Source: an uncultured Kiritimatiellota bacterium
GTDB lineage: Bacteria > Verrucomicrobiota > Kiritimatiellia > RFP12 > DVOR01
Direction: 5' to 3'
NCBI GenBank assembly: GCA_944391085.1
Contig: CALXSE010000007.1
Coordinates: 29,074 to 93,073 of the forward strand
Length of the DNA: 64,000 bases
The notes beneath the pieces were generated by a model. The model was not told where the DNA came from. It did not search any database and saw only the letters and a program-made list of their open reading frames with translations. The first letter of the stretch is position 1, and the number at the start of each line of letters is the position of its first letter. The translations under genes and the position numbers were made by a program. This document shows, piece after piece, positions 1-8,967 of the stretch.

Positions 1-1
1 C

Positions 2-247
2 CCACCATTCCGCTTCTCTTCAGAATATCACGACCCCATCCTTGGCCTCGTTTACTACAACTATCGCCACTATAACCCCATCGACGGACGATGGACAAAG
101 TACGATTTTATAGAGGCAGCGTGCATTAGTTTGCATTCCTTCTCAAAGAATGAGCCCGTGCATAGAAGAGAAGGGAAACGAGATCTTGGGCATGGGACAC
201 CAGGTGATCACCTTGGAGTTTGGCATTTCCGCCATATGGGAAGATGA
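2..247 (+). CDS. RHS-repeat protein, C-terminal end (partial, 5' end outside window)
   Basis: The reading frame is open from the left edge to a TGA at 245-247. Its first residues read PFRFSSEYHDPILGLVYYNYR and then the motif NPIDGRW, the hallmark of the RHS repeat-associated core that closes the beta-shell of RHS/YD-repeat surface or toxin proteins. After the core about 45 residues follow with no recognisable fold. In polymorphic RHS toxins this position holds the variable toxic tip, but this tail is short and could equally be a truncated or frameshifted remnant. The bulk of the protein lies upstream of the window, so secretion signals cannot be judged. The core is seen directly; a toxin role is only a possibility. 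Confidence 0.8.
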   Translation, partial: PPFRFSSEYHDPILGLVYYNYRHYNPIDGRWTKYDFIEAACISLHSFSKNEPVHRREGKRDLGHGTPGDHLGVWHFRHMGR

Positions 248-400
248 AACGTTAGGTGAAGGTGCAGAGGCGCGGAGCAAAAATCCGAGCAGTATAAACG
301 GTTTTTCAGATCACCGATCGCATCCCATGGGGGCTTTGATGGCGGTGCGATTTCTAAGAATGCCAGTGACGTCAACACAATGTCTTGCTCAGGTTTTGCT

Positions 401-1609
401 TCACCCTTGCCTGGTTGGTACGCCGACGGCTTTTCCCAGTGCCTTGCGCAACCAATCAAGAGAACGGTGCCGCGCCGCTTCCAGGGCCGGCTCATCGTAG
501 GCGACGGTTTCCCCTGCGACCAGGGAGGTCAACGCGGCGGGGAGGTCATCCGCGACGACGGGGCCCTGGGTGTAGAGGCGGGCGAATTCCTCGATGCGTG
601 CGAACATCGCCTGACGGCCCGCATTGCGCGGGCGGAGGATGCGTACGTCCTTGCCGAAAAGAGAAGCGAACATGAGGGCGTGGAAGGAGTCTGAAACCAC
701 GGCGTCCGAGTTGGCTAGCGCCTGCAGAAATTCCCGCGGCCCAGACGAAAGGCGGACGCGCACGGGCGAGAGGGTACGTCTCGGGAGGTCGGCCAAGTGC
801 CGGAACAGGGCCTTGGGCGGGAGGCGCCGCACGAAATTCGTGTCGGCTCCGAAAATCTCGACGGCGAAACCGGTGCGCCGCGCGAAGGCCTCAAGATGGG
901 GCCAGGCGGCGGGGACGTTCTCGGAAAGAAAATAACAGAAGAGGCGGGGCCTGCGGCCACGTTTGGGACGAAGGCCGAGGCGTTCGCGCCACACTTTCGC
1001 CGGGACGAGCTGGGTGGGGTCGAGCACGTGCGTGGCCGTGCCGCCGAGCCGGGCCACGAGCTCGACGGCCTCGGCCTCACGCACGCCGATGGCGGCGAAG
1101 CGACGGATCCCGGCGCGGAAGTGTTCCCGCCATGCCTCAGGGATTTCCCTCATGCCGAAACTGGCGGCGTACGCGATGGCCGGAAGGTCATGCGGGGCGC
1201 CTTCAAGCAGATAAGGCAAAGGGTCGCCCCAATCGCCGCAATGCCAAACCTGGTCGCTGCCGACCATGACGCAATCCACGCCGAGCTCCCGCCCGGCAAC
1301 GTCCTGCCAACGGTAAAAATGGTAGGGCGAAAGGCGGAAGCGCCTGCGCACGAACCGGATGGTCCTCCAATGGCGGAGCAGGAACGCACCGAACTGCCCA
1401 TAGGCGAGCGCCTCGCAAAGCAAATTGCGCACGGCGGCGCTCCGTGCCGCGCCGAACGGGCCCAATAGCGTTAGATTTCGCGGATCCTGCCATCGGTCGA
1501 GCACACGGGCCTCGTGCCCCATCCGCTCCAAAGCCGTCTGCGATGCCCATGCCTGCAACACGCCGCCATAATTCAGCTGCGAATGCAACGTCAATATTCC
1601 GACACGCAT
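401..1609 (-). CDS. Polysaccharide pyruvyl transferase family protein
   Basis: A 402-residue protein of the PS_pyruv_trans family, which transfers pyruvate (as a ketal) or acts as a related transferase on exopolysaccharide sugars in the cytoplasm. Visible family motifs are NYGGVLQAWA near residue 13, VGSDQVW near 115, an IGVRE block, LDPTQLV, and SDSFHALMFASLFGK near 312. The start at 1609 (MRVGILTL) is chosen over a longer frame because it aligns with the paralogues at 1793 and 46388 and has GGAGGA about 9 nt upstream. It is divergent from the paralogue at 1793 across a large inverted repeat (1650-1753). The donor and acceptor cannot be read from sequence. Confidence 0.85.
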   Translation of the reverse strand: MRVGILTLHSQLNYGGVLQAWASQTALERMGHEARVLDRWQDPRNLTLLGPFGAARSAAVRNLLCEALAYGQFGAFLLRHWRTIRFVRRRFRLSPYHFYRWQDVAGRELGVDCVMVGSDQVWHCGDWGDPLPYLLEGAPHDLPAIAYAASFGMREIPEAWREHFRAGIRRFAAIGVREAEAVELVARLGGTATHVLDPTQLVPAKVWRERLGLRPKRGRRPRLFCYFLSENVPAAWPHLEAFARRTGFAVEIFGADTNFVRRLPPKALFRHLADLPRRTLSPVRVRLSSGPREFLQALANSDAVVSDSFHALMFASLFGKDVRILRPRNAGRQAMFARIEEFARLYTQGPVVADDLPAALTSLVAGETVAYDEPALEAARHRSLDWLRKALGKAVGVPTRQG

Positions 1610-1649
1610 TTCCCGTTGTCCTCCAAAGCATTCAGTCTCTTTTGGCCCA

Positions 1650-1753
1650 CCCACTTCTAAACGTCCCTTTTTCTGTAGGGGTGGAATGGATCAGAATTTG
1701 CTATACTTACATCAATCCATGTCCCCGCAGAAAAAGGGACGTTTAGAAGTGGG
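1650..1753. repeat. 26-bp perfect inverted repeat enclosing a promoter
   Basis: The left arm 1650-1675 (CCCACTTCTAAACGTCCC then TTTTTCTG) is the exact reverse complement of the right arm 1728-1753. The 52-bp spacer holds an extended -10 (TGC then TATACT at 1702-1707) pointing rightward toward the gene at 1793. The outer ends are 40 nt from the ATG at 1609 and 39 nt from the ATG at 1793, so the element is nearly symmetric between two divergent glycan genes. The inner ends are also imperfectly complementary (GGGG..ATGGAT against ATCCAT..CCCC). It may be an invertible promoter, a miniature transposable element, or a cruciform regulatory site. No recombinase gene is present in the window. Confidence 0.85.
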
Positions 1754-1792
1754 GAAGGTGTTGGTGGCTGGCACTGAGAGAAGGAGGCGGTT

Positions 1793-2929
1793 ATGAGGAT
1801 TGCGGTGTTGACGTTCCATTGGGAGGACAATTGCGGGGCGATGTTGCAGGCGTGGGCGTTGCGGACGATGTTGGAGCGGATGGGGCATCAGGTGACGTTC
1901 CCGGTACGGCGGGCGATGCGTAGGCAACGGCGGTGGTTCCCGCTGGCGCCGTTCTTGGCGTGTTGCGGGGGCGTCATTCGGGCGGTGAGGAAGTGGGCGG
2001 CGATGAACGTGCTGTCGGTGGGGGCGCGGGATGTTGGGCTTCGCCGGTTGGCGGCGTTCAAACGGCGGTGGTTGCCGGAGGCGGCGTGCGAGCCGGAGGC
2101 GTTCGCGGGGCGTTTCGATTGCGTGGTGGTGGGGAGCGACCAGGTTTGGAACCCTGCCATCGCCGAGGCGGGGGATTTGGCGGATTTCCTGGGGGAGACG
2201 TGGCCGCGGGGGATGGCGGCCGTGGGTTATGCGGTGAGCGCGGGGGAGGGCGCGTTGGACGCGGCGGCGCTGGGGCGCATCCGCGCGGCCATGGGGCGGC
2301 TGACGGCGCTGTCGGTGCGGGAACTGGGGTTCATGCGGCAGCTTGGGTTGGGGGAGGAGGCGCGGTTGGCGCCGGACCCGACGTTGTTGCTGCGAGCGGA
2401 GGAATATGGGCAGATTGCCTCTTCGGTTCGGCCTTCAGGGCGTCCTTATCTCTTCGTTTACACGCTTGCTGTGGGGGCGGTGTGGGACGTGGCACGGATG
2501 CTTGCCAAGCGTCTGGGGCTGCAGTGTGTCATCGCGCCCATGTATTTTCAGCCGCGTTATCGTTTTGCCCGGGGGGTGCGGTGGGGGATTTCGCCGGAGC
2601 GCTTGGTATCGTGCGTGCATGGGGCAGAGGCGGTGTTGACGGATTCCTTCCATGGTACGGTGATGAGCGTGCTTTTCGGCAAGCCTTTCGTCTCCGTGTC
2701 AACGTCCGAGGGCGGGCTTTCGATAACGTCGCGCCGGGGGACGTTACTGTCGCGGTTGGGGCTTGAGGGGCGGCTTCGTCTGCTGTCGACATCGCCGGAG
2801 GCGTTGGAGCGGTTGTTGCGTGAGCCTTTGCCGGATTGCTCTGCGCGGTTGGCGGCTTTGCGGCAAGAGGGCCTGGACATTCTTTCAGAGGATCTCGCCA
2901 AGGCGAGCGCTCGGATCAGGCTTTCTTAA
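1793..2929 (+). CDS. Polysaccharide pyruvyl transferase family protein
   Basis: A 378-residue protein close in sequence to the one at 46388 and related to the divergent one at 401-1609. It has CGAMLQAWALRTMLERMGH near the N-terminus, VVGSDQVWNP near residue 115, SVREL, PDPTLLL, and DSFHGTVMSVLFGKPF in the C-terminal half, all typical of PS_pyruv_trans. A GAAGGAGG ribosome site lies 6 nt before the ATG. The promoter TATACT at 1702-1707 is inside the inverted-repeat element. It probably decorates an exported polysaccharide; the exact reaction is not determinable. A stem (TCCCTG/CAGGGA, about 3028-3045) follows the stop without a T run. Confidence 0.86.
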   Translation: MRIAVLTFHWEDNCGAMLQAWALRTMLERMGHQVTFPVRRAMRRQRRWFPLAPFLACCGGVIRAVRKWAAMNVLSVGARDVGLRRLAAFKRRWLPEAACEPEAFAGRFDCVVVGSDQVWNPAIAEAGDLADFLGETWPRGMAAVGYAVSAGEGALDAAALGRIRAAMGRLTALSVRELGFMRQLGLGEEARLAPDPTLLLRAEEYGQIASSVRPSGRPYLFVYTLAVGAVWDVARMLAKRLGLQCVIAPMYFQPRYRFARGVRWGISPERLVSCVHGAEAVLTDSFHGTVMSVLFGKPFVSVSTSEGGLSITSRRGTLLSRLGLEGRLRLLSTSPEALERLLREPLPDCSARLAALRQEGLDILSEDLAKASARIRLS

Positions 2930-3124
2930 GAGAGGGTGTTTTTGCCGGGGTTCAGGTCGGGAGCCCGGTCGGCGTTAGAGGCGCCGCGGCAGATGGGGGA
3001 GGTGCGGAGAAGCCATTCTTTGAGCGCAGTCCCTGTCGGTCAGGGAACAGGCCTGGAACTTCAATGGGCGTTGGGGGCGCGCCATCCGCTTTTCTTCTTG
3101 TGTCAGGCGGCGGGTGTTCTGTGG

Positions 3125-3130
3125 TATACT
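3125..3130 (+). promoter_or_regulatory. Extended -10 of the marC operon
   Basis: TGG then TATACT ends 25 nt before the marC ATG. A TGn extension is present and no good -35 hexamer is seen. It would drive the overlapping four-gene operon 3156-6898. Confidence 0.55.
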
Positions 3131-3155
3131 AGGGGCGTTGACATGAGGGAACGAC

Positions 3156-3836
3156 ATGATTGACGCGCTGGTGTTCGCTTGGGGCAACTTCGTGAAGTTG
3201 TTCTTTCTGTTTTGCCCGTTTTTCGTGCTGAACATGTTTCTGTCGCTGACGGAGGGGGTGGGCAGCGCGCGGAAGCGGAATGTGGCGTTGCGGGTGACGG
3301 TGGTGGCGGTGATCGTGGGGGCGGTGTCGTATTTCGCGGGGAACGTTTTCCTTAAGTTGTTTGGGCTTGATCTGGAGGGGTTCCGGATCGGGGCGGGCAT
3401 TTTGTTGCTGATTATGGCGCAGGAGCTGGCTTTGGGGCATGAGACGCCGACGGCGAAGGATCGGCCGCGGAACGTGGATGACATCATCGTGGTGCCGCTG
3501 GGGATTCCGATCATCATGGGGCCGGCGTGCGTTTCGCCCATCATCATCATCGGGGCGGAGACGTTGACGCGGGCGATGGATGGGGGGGCGTGGGATTGGT
3601 TCGCCTTCCTTTTCGGGTTCGTGGGGTTCATCGGGGCGACGGTGGCGTTGGGGACGTTGCTGTACTTCGCGGAGGCGTTGGAGCGAGTCTTGGGCAAGGG
3701 CGTCATCCGCATTTTCTCGAAGGTTTCGGGCGTCATCCTGATGGCGATGGCCGCGCAGATGATCGCCAAGGGGTTCTTCACGTATCTGGACAACTCGGCG
3801 GTCGGGCAGAAGATTTTGGAAGCGTTGGCGGCATGA
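3156..3836 (+). CDS. marC: MarC family (UPF0056) integral membrane protein
   Basis: A 226-residue multi-pass inner-membrane protein with about six hydrophobic helices. It carries the family's two pseudo-repeat signatures: FVLNMFLSLTEG in the first helix region and PLGIPIIMGPACVSPIIIIG in the middle. The MarC family has been linked to small-molecule efflux, but no transported substrate is firmly known. The stop codon overlaps the next gene's ATG (ATGA at 3833-3836), so it is translationally coupled to the ModF-like ATPase. A run of seven G lies near 3582 and is in frame. Confidence 0.85.
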   Translation: MIDALVFAWGNFVKLFFLFCPFFVLNMFLSLTEGVGSARKRNVALRVTVVAVIVGAVSYFAGNVFLKLFGLDLEGFRIGAGILLLIMAQELALGHETPTAKDRPRNVDDIIVVPLGIPIIMGPACVSPIIIIGAETLTRAMDGGAWDWFAFLFGFVGFIGATVALGTLLYFAEALERVLGKGVIRIFSKVSGVILMAMAAQMIAKGFFTYLDNSAVGQKILEALAA

Positions 3837-5206
3837 AGGCGTTGCGCGTGGACATCGGCGGCGTGGCCTGGACGGTCGCGCCGGGGCAGCAGTGGGTGGT
3901 GATGGGGCCGGCGGCCAGCGGGAAGACGTGGGCGGCGGCGCAGTTGGCGCGGCGTTACCCGGATGAGGTGGCGCTGGTCACCTTCGGCGCGCAGGCGGCC
4001 GCGGCGGGGGCCGATTGGGCCGGGGCGCGATGGTATGCGAGCGTGGGCTACGATTCGCCGACCGTGGCGGAGACGCTGACCTATGAGGGGGTGAACGCGA
4101 TCAGCCCCTTTGAGGTGCGCGGGCCAGAGCGGGCCGAGCGGGCGGCCTTTGCCAAGACCTTCGAGTGGGTGCGCGGGGCGCTCGCCCTGGAGTCGCTTTT
4201 GGGGCGGCGGACGCTGGAATTGTCCAATGGCGAACAGCGGCGGGTTATGCTCGCGCGGGCCATCTTGCGGCAGACGCCCGTCTTGGCGTTGGACGATCCT
4301 TTCGCGGGGCTTGACCCGGCCATGCAGCGGACGCTGCGGGAGGCGCTTGGGGCGTTGGCCGAACAGGGGCGGACGCTGGTCGTCACCGTGCGCAACGAGG
4401 ACGAAATTCCCCCATGCGTCACCCATCGGTTGCGGCTGAACGCGTGCAAGGTCGTCTCGCAGGGGCCGTTCCGCGGACGGCGGCCGGCCCAGCGGCGCAT
4501 GGTTTTTCGCAGGAACCCGCCGCCGGCGGCGACGCCCGAGGTGCTCCGCATCCGGGATTTGCGGCTGAAGATGGGGGGGCGCGAGCTTTTCGACGGGTTG
4601 GATTGGGAAGTCCACGCAGGCGAGCGATGGCTTCTCGTGGGGCCGAACGGCAGCGGCAAAAGCACGCTCCTTTCCCTGATCCTGGGCGACAGCCCGATGG
4701 CTTATGCGTGCGACATCGCGCGGTTCGGCGAGCGGCTGGGGCCCGGCGTGCCGCTGTGGTCGGCGCGGGCACGGATGGCCTTGGTCTCGCCGGAGCTGCA
4801 GGTCTTCGCCGACCCGGGGCAGACGGTGGAGGCGGCGGTGTACTCCGGGCTTTTCGACCGTGAGGGGCAACGGGTGCGCCCCTCCCCGGCGCAGCGTAGG
4901 CGCGGGGCGGCGCTCCTGCGCGAATTGGGCCTCTACGAGCAACGCAGGGAGCGCTTGGGGGCGCTCTCGGACGGCACGGGCCGTCTGGCGCTCGTCGTCC
5001 GCGCGCTTGTCGCCGCGCCGGATCTGTTGCTGCTTGACGAGCTGTGCATGAACTTGGAGGACGAGGATCGCGATCGTCTGTTGCGGCTCCTTGGGCGGCT
5101 TTTGGACGAGACGCCGTCGCTTACCGTGGTGTGTGTGGCGCATCGGCCCGACCATGTGCCGCCCGGGTTTGACCGCGTGCTGAGATTGGGAGGAGGCCAT
5201 GCTTGA
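3833..5206 (+). CDS. Tandem-domain ABC ATPase, ModF/PhrA-like
   Basis: 457 residues with two ABC nucleotide-binding domains and no membrane segments. Domain 1 has Walker A GPAASGKT near residue 25, signature LSNGEQRR, and Walker B VLALDDPFAGLD, in which Asp replaces the usual catalytic Glu. Domain 2 has Walker A GPNGSGKST, a degenerate signature LSDGTGR and Walker B LLLLDE. Size and duplicated-domain layout match ModF (PhrA), a soluble ATPase of unclear role often found near molybdate genes. No molybdate genes are present here. Start and stop overlap marC and the M42 peptidase gene, so it belongs to one operon. Unequal active sites suggest that one site may be regulatory. Confidence 0.72.
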   Translation: MKALRVDIGGVAWTVAPGQQWVVMGPAASGKTWAAAQLARRYPDEVALVTFGAQAAAAGADWAGARWYASVGYDSPTVAETLTYEGVNAISPFEVRGPERAERAAFAKTFEWVRGALALESLLGRRTLELSNGEQRRVMLARAILRQTPVLALDDPFAGLDPAMQRTLREALGALAEQGRTLVVTVRNEDEIPPCVTHRLRLNACKVVSQGPFRGRRPAQRRMVFRRNPPPAATPEVLRIRDLRLKMGGRELFDGLDWEVHAGERWLLVGPNGSGKSTLLSLILGDSPMAYACDIARFGERLGPGVPLWSARARMALVSPELQVFADPGQTVEAAVYSGLFDREGQRVRPSPAQRRRGAALLRELGLYEQRRERLGALSDGTGRLALVVRALVAAPDLLLLDELCMNLEDEDRDRLLRLLGRLLDETPSLTVVCVAHRPDHVPPGFDRVLRLGGGHA

Positions 5207-6167
5207 GACGCTGAAACGGTACTGTTCGCTTCACGCCACGCCCGGCGACGAGGGCGCGGTCTTTGAGGCGTTGCGCGCCGATTGGCTGGCGCAGGGGCTG
5301 GACGTCCGAACGCTGGGGCGCTACGCCGTGCTGGCGCAGCCGGGCGAGCGCAAGAAGAGCGACACGCTTCTTCTGGTGGCCCATGCGGACAGCCCCGGCT
5401 TTTCCATCGAAAGCGTGCAGCCGGACGGCGAGGCGACGGTCATCCCCCTTGGCGGGATCCGTCCGCGCGAGCCCGCCGATTTGGTGCTGAAGTGTGCGGC
5501 GGGTCTCCGCCCCGCGCACCTTGAGCGTCCTCCCGCCGCCTCCGCGCCGTGGCTGGTGGGGCGCCCGCTCCGCGTGACCTTCCCGGAGCCTTGCCCCACG
5601 CTTGCGAAGGGCGACCGTTTGTGTTGGGCGCCGCTGTGGGCGGCGGCGGCGGGCAGGCTTTCCACGCCGTTTTTGGACAACCGCGCGGGGTGTGCCCTCG
5701 TGGCCGAGTGGCACGGGCGCTTCGCCGGGCTGTTGCCGGAGTTCAACGTCGTCGTCGCGGCGACCGCGATGGAGGAGGTCAACGGCTTCGGCGCGGCGAT
5801 TCTGGCCCAGCATGTCCAGGCCGACGCCGTCGTCGTGCTGGACGCGACCTACGCGGAGGAGACGCAGGGCATCGCGCTTGGCAAAGGCCCCGTGCTTACG
5901 CTTTCGGACGCTTCGTGCATCCTCCCGCCCGCGCTGCGCGACCGCCTGTTGGCCTGCGGCGTGCCGTTGCAGACGGAGGTCTACAACTTTTCCGGCACGG
6001 ATGCGCGTGCCTTCCCCACGCATGGCGCGACGTGCCCGGTCGTTCCCCTGCTTCTTCCCACGGAGGGCAACCATTCCCCGCGCGAGACCTGCGCCGTGGC
6101 CGACCTTGAGGCCTGGCCCGGGGCTGTCGCGGCCGTCGCGCGAACCCTCTTTGAGCCTGTCTTATGA
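5199..6167 (+). CDS. M42 family metallopeptidase (glutamyl aminopeptidase-like)
   Basis: A 322-residue cytoplasmic aminopeptidase of the M42/M20 co-catalytic zinc fold. Metal and catalytic motifs are visible in order: VAHADSPGF (first His and Asp), STPFLDNRAGC (bridging Asp), and AMEEVNGFGAA (Glu-Glu pair, general base and ligand). A further FSGTDARAF acidic site and a GNHSPRE His near the C-terminus complete the set. It trims N-terminal residues from peptides. The ATG overlaps the ABC ATPase stop by 8 nt and is preceded by GGAGG, and its own stop overlaps trmJ. Confidence 0.82.
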   Translation: MLETLKRYCSLHATPGDEGAVFEALRADWLAQGLDVRTLGRYAVLAQPGERKKSDTLLLVAHADSPGFSIESVQPDGEATVIPLGGIRPREPADLVLKCAAGLRPAHLERPPAASAPWLVGRPLRVTFPEPCPTLAKGDRLCWAPLWAAAAGRLSTPFLDNRAGCALVAEWHGRFAGLLPEFNVVVAATAMEEVNGFGAAILAQHVQADAVVVLDATYAEETQGIALGKGPVLTLSDASCILPPALRDRLLACGVPLQTEVYNFSGTDARAFPTHGATCPVVPLLLPTEGNHSPRETCAVADLEAWPGAVAAVARTLFEPVL

Positions 6168-6898
6168 ATCCGCTTGACAACATCCGAATCATCCTCGTCG
6201 GCACGTTGTATTCCGGGAACGTCGGCAGCGTTTGCCGTGCCATGGCCAACATGGGGCTGGGCCGCCTGACGCTCGTGGCGCCGCGCATCCTCGATGGCTG
6301 GGAGGAGGGACGGCGGCTGGCCGTCCACGCCACGGATCTGCTCGATGCGCGGCGGGAGGTCGCGACGCTTGGCGAGGCCGTGGCCGACTGCGCCGCGGTT
6401 GTCGGCACCACCGCCCGCGGCGGACTTTACCGCGCCACCGTGCAGCCGCCGCGGGTGTTGGCGCCGGAGATCTTGCGCCTGGCCGCGCAGGCCCCCGTGG
6501 CGATTGTGTTCGGGCGGGAGGATCAGGGGCTGCACAACGACGAGATCGCGCAGTGCACGCACCTGATCCGTATCCCCGTCGACCCGCGTTACCAGAGCCT
6601 CAACCTGTCTCAGGCCGTGCTCATCGTGGCCTATGAGCTGTATTCGGCCACCGGCACCTATGTGAGCCCCGTGGAGGAGGCCGTCTCCCTGGCCACCCAG
6701 GCCACCAAGCACGCGCTCATGGCCAAATGGCGCCAGGCCATGCTCGACATCGGCTTCATGGACGAGCAAAAGGCCGACCACATGATGCAGGGGTTCCAGC
6801 GCATTTTTTCGCGCGGCGTGCGCACGGATCCGGATGCGAGCATCATGCTTGGCGCGGCGCACCAGATGTCGTGGGCCGGCAAGCACGCCAAAAAGTGA
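6164..6898 (+). CDS. trmJ: tRNA (cytidine/uridine-2'-O-)-methyltransferase TrmJ
   Basis: A 244-residue SPOUT methyltransferase. The N-terminus IILVGTLYSGNVGSVCRAMANMG, the centre IVFGREDQGLHNDEI and the block IPVDPRYQSLNLSQAV are the three conserved SpoU motifs that form the trefoil-knot AdoMet site. The length and a C-terminal helical tail fit TrmJ, which methylates the ribose at position 32 of tRNA anticodon loops. It is last in the marC operon (ATGA overlap with the peptidase) and is followed by a strong hairpin shared with the convergent trpB. Confidence 0.88.
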   Translation: MNPLDNIRIILVGTLYSGNVGSVCRAMANMGLGRLTLVAPRILDGWEEGRRLAVHATDLLDARREVATLGEAVADCAAVVGTTARGGLYRATVQPPRVLAPEILRLAAQAPVAIVFGREDQGLHNDEIAQCTHLIRIPVDPRYQSLNLSQAVLIVAYELYSATGTYVSPVEEAVSLATQATKHALMAKWRQAMLDIGFMDEQKADHMMQGFQRIFSRGVRTDPDASIMLGAAHQMSWAGKHAKK

Positions 6899-6914
6899 GC
6901 GTGCGCCGAGCGAA

Positions 6915-6940
6915 AAGAGGTCGCCCGCGGGCGGCCTCTT
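6915..6940. terminator. Bidirectional hairpin between trmJ and trpB
   Basis: AAGAGG then CGCCC pairs with GGGCG then CCTCTT, with a two-base loop and one bulged base on each side. A-rich and pyrimidine flanks allow it to work in both directions, between convergent trmJ and trpB. Confidence 0.75.
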
Positions 6941-6956
6941 CCGTACCATGGGGGCG

Positions 6957-8159
6957 TCAGAGGTTCTCGCCCAGGCCGTAGCGCTCGACGACGTAGTCGA
7001 TGTCCTTGTCGCCGCGGCCGGAGAGGTTGACCAGGATGGAGGAGTGCGGGTGCTCCTTGGCGTAGCGGATGGCGTAGGCGACGGCGTGCGAGGATTCGAG
7101 CGCGGGGATGATGCCTTCGCTGCGTGAGAGGGCGAAGAAGGCCTTGAGGGCCTCGGTGTCGTCGGCGGTGACGTATTCCACGCGGCCCTGGTCTTTGAGC
7201 CAGGCGTGCTCGGGGCCGACGGATTGGTAGTCGAGCCCGGAGGCGACGGAGTAGACGGGCATGGCGGAGCCGTCCGGGTTCTCGAGCGTGTAGCTCTTGA
7301 AGCCGTGGAGGATGCCCGGTTTGCCGAGGGTGAGGGAGGCGGCGTTGTCGCCGGGTTTGGCGCCGTGGCCGAGGGGCTCGACGCCGTAGAGCTTGACGGG
7401 GTCGTCGAGGAAGCCACAGAAGATGCCGATGGCGTTGGAGCCGCCGCCCACGCAGGCGCAGACGGCGTCGGGAAGCTCGCCCATCATGTCGAGGTACTGC
7501 TCGCGGGCCTCTTCGCCGACGACTTTCTGGAAGTCGCGCACCATCATGGGGAAGGGGTGGGGGCCGACGACGGTGCCGATGCAGTAGAGGGTGTTCTCGG
7601 GGTCTGCGAGGTAGGCCTCGAAGGCGGCGTCGACGGCTTCTTTGAGGGTCTGTTGGCCGGCGGTGACGGGGATGACGTTGGCGCCGAGGATCTTCATGCG
7701 CACGACGTTGGGATGCTGCTTGGCGATGTCGACCGCGCCCATGTAGATGTCGCAGGGGAGGCCGAAGTAGGCGGCGGCGGTGGCCATGGCCACGCCGTGC
7801 TGCCCGGCGCCGGTCTCGGCGATGACGCGCTTCTTGCCCATGTATTTGGCGAGCATGACCTCGCCCATGCAGTGGTTGATCTTGTGCGCGCCGGAGTGGT
7901 TGAGGTCTTCGCGCTTGAGGAAGATGTTGCCGCCGAGCAGCTGGCTGAGGTTGCGGCAGTAATGGATGGGCGTGGGGCGGCCTTGGAAGTGGCGGCGGAT
8001 GCGCCGCAGCTCGGAGACGAAGTCGAAGGAGCGGCCGATGGTGCAGTAGGCCTCGGCGATTTTCTTCATCTCGGCTTTCAGGCGCTCGGGCACGTACATG
8101 CCGCCATAGGGGCCGAAGAAACCGTTTTCGTCCGGATAGTCTTTGAGATAGGTGCTCAT
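6957..8159 (-). CDS. trpB: Tryptophan synthase beta chain
   Basis: 400 residues, the normal length of TrpB1, which condenses indole with serine using pyridoxal phosphate. The PLP lysine sits in SGAHKINHC near residue 95, the substrate loop ETGAGQHG follows, and the phosphate-binding loop is GGGSNAIG near residue 235. No trpA or other trp gene is adjacent. Instead trpB follows parA in the same direction with an 18-nt gap, so it is probably transcribed from the parA promoter. The start MSTYLKDYP fits the family and has AGAGGA-like bases upstream. Confidence 0.95.
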   Translation of the reverse strand: MSTYLKDYPDENGFFGPYGGMYVPERLKAEMKKIAEAYCTIGRSFDFVSELRRIRRHFQGRPTPIHYCRNLSQLLGGNIFLKREDLNHSGAHKINHCMGEVMLAKYMGKKRVIAETGAGQHGVAMATAAAYFGLPCDIYMGAVDIAKQHPNVVRMKILGANVIPVTAGQQTLKEAVDAAFEAYLADPENTLYCIGTVVGPHPFPMMVRDFQKVVGEEAREQYLDMMGELPDAVCACVGGGSNAIGIFCGFLDDPVKLYGVEPLGHGAKPGDNAASLTLGKPGILHGFKSYTLENPDGSAMPVYSVASGLDYQSVGPEHAWLKDQGRVEYVTADDTEALKAFFALSRSEGIIPALESSHAVAYAIRYAKEHPHSSILVNLSGRGDKDIDYVVERYGLGENL

Positions 8160-8177
8160 TTCAATCCTCTTTCAATT

Positions 8178-8960
8178 TCAATTGTTTTTTGCGCGCGCGG
8201 CGAATTCCTTGGCAAGGGCCACGTAGGCTTGCGCGCCTTTGGATGAGGGGTCGTACTCCACCACCGGCTGGCCGAAGGAGGGCGCCTCGGAGATGCGGAT
8301 GTTGCGGGGGATGACGGTTTTGTAGACCAGTTTGCCGAAATGCTTGCGCACCTCACGCACCACGTCCTCGGAAAGGTTCGTCCGCCCGTCGTACATCGTC
8401 ATCAGGATGCCTTCGACGTGGATTTCCGGGTTGGCCCCGTTTTCACGCAGGCGCCGGATGACGTCTGTGATCACCTGAAGGCCTTCCATGGCGTAATACT
8501 CGCACTGCATGGCGATGACCACCCCGTTGGCGGCCGCCAGGGACGCCGTCATCAGGATGCCCAGCGAAGGCGGGCAGTCGATCAGGATAAAGTCATAGAC
8601 CCCCGCCGTCAGCACCGGCTCCAACAGGTCGCGCACCACGCGCAGATGGTTGTCCTGCCGCGCGATCTCCAGCTCCGCCCCGGAAAGGTCAAGCTCCGAG
8701 GGGATGATGTTCACGTTTTCGAGCGGCGTGCCCTGGATCACGTCCCCAATGAACGTCTGCCCCGTCAACGCCGCGTAAAGGCTCGTCCCCGGCGTCGGGC
8801 GCAGGCCCAAGCCGCTGGTCGCGTTCGCCTGCGGGTCCAAATCGATCACCAGCACCGTCTTGCGCATCCGTGCCAAGGCCGCCGCCAGGTTCACCACGGT
8901 GGTCGTCTTCCCGACCCCGCCCTTCTGGTTGGCCACTGCGATGACTTTCGTCTGTTTCAT
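8178..8960 (-). CDS. parA: ParA/Soj family chromosome-partitioning ATPase
   Basis: A 260-residue P-loop ATPase with the deviant Walker A KGGVGKTT at residues 12-19 (signature lysine first), DLDPQANAT (A' motif) and DCPPSLGIL (Walker B). Length and lack of an N-terminal HTH match chromosomal Soj/ParA, which forms nucleoid-bound gradients that position ParB-parS complexes. No parB is seen nearby, which is unusual. The ATG is 7 nt after a TATACT -10 box, so the mRNA is probably leaderless. Confidence 0.9.
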   Translation of the reverse strand: MKQTKVIAVANQKGGVGKTTTVVNLAAALARMRKTVLVIDLDPQANATSGLGLRPTPGTSLYAALTGQTFIGDVIQGTPLENVNIIPSELDLSGAELEIARQDNHLRVVRDLLEPVLTAGVYDFILIDCPPSLGILMTASLAAANGVVIAMQCEYYAMEGLQVITDVIRRLRENGANPEIHVEGILMTMYDGRTNLSEDVVREVRKHFGKLVYKTVIPRNIRISEAPSFGQPVVEYDPSSKGAQAYVALAKEFAARAKNN

Positions 8961-8967
8961 GCCCGCT

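Noticed and set aside
150..500. Short frame after the RHS tail with a MGHQVITLEF start
   Set aside because: It has no family features, overlaps the RHS tail and runs antisense into the pyruvyl transferase gene.
3582..4580. G7 runs in marC and the ABC ATPase gene as phase-variation tracts
   Set aside because: Seven G is within chance in such G-rich coding strands, and these are not surface genes; only G9-G10 tracts were kept.
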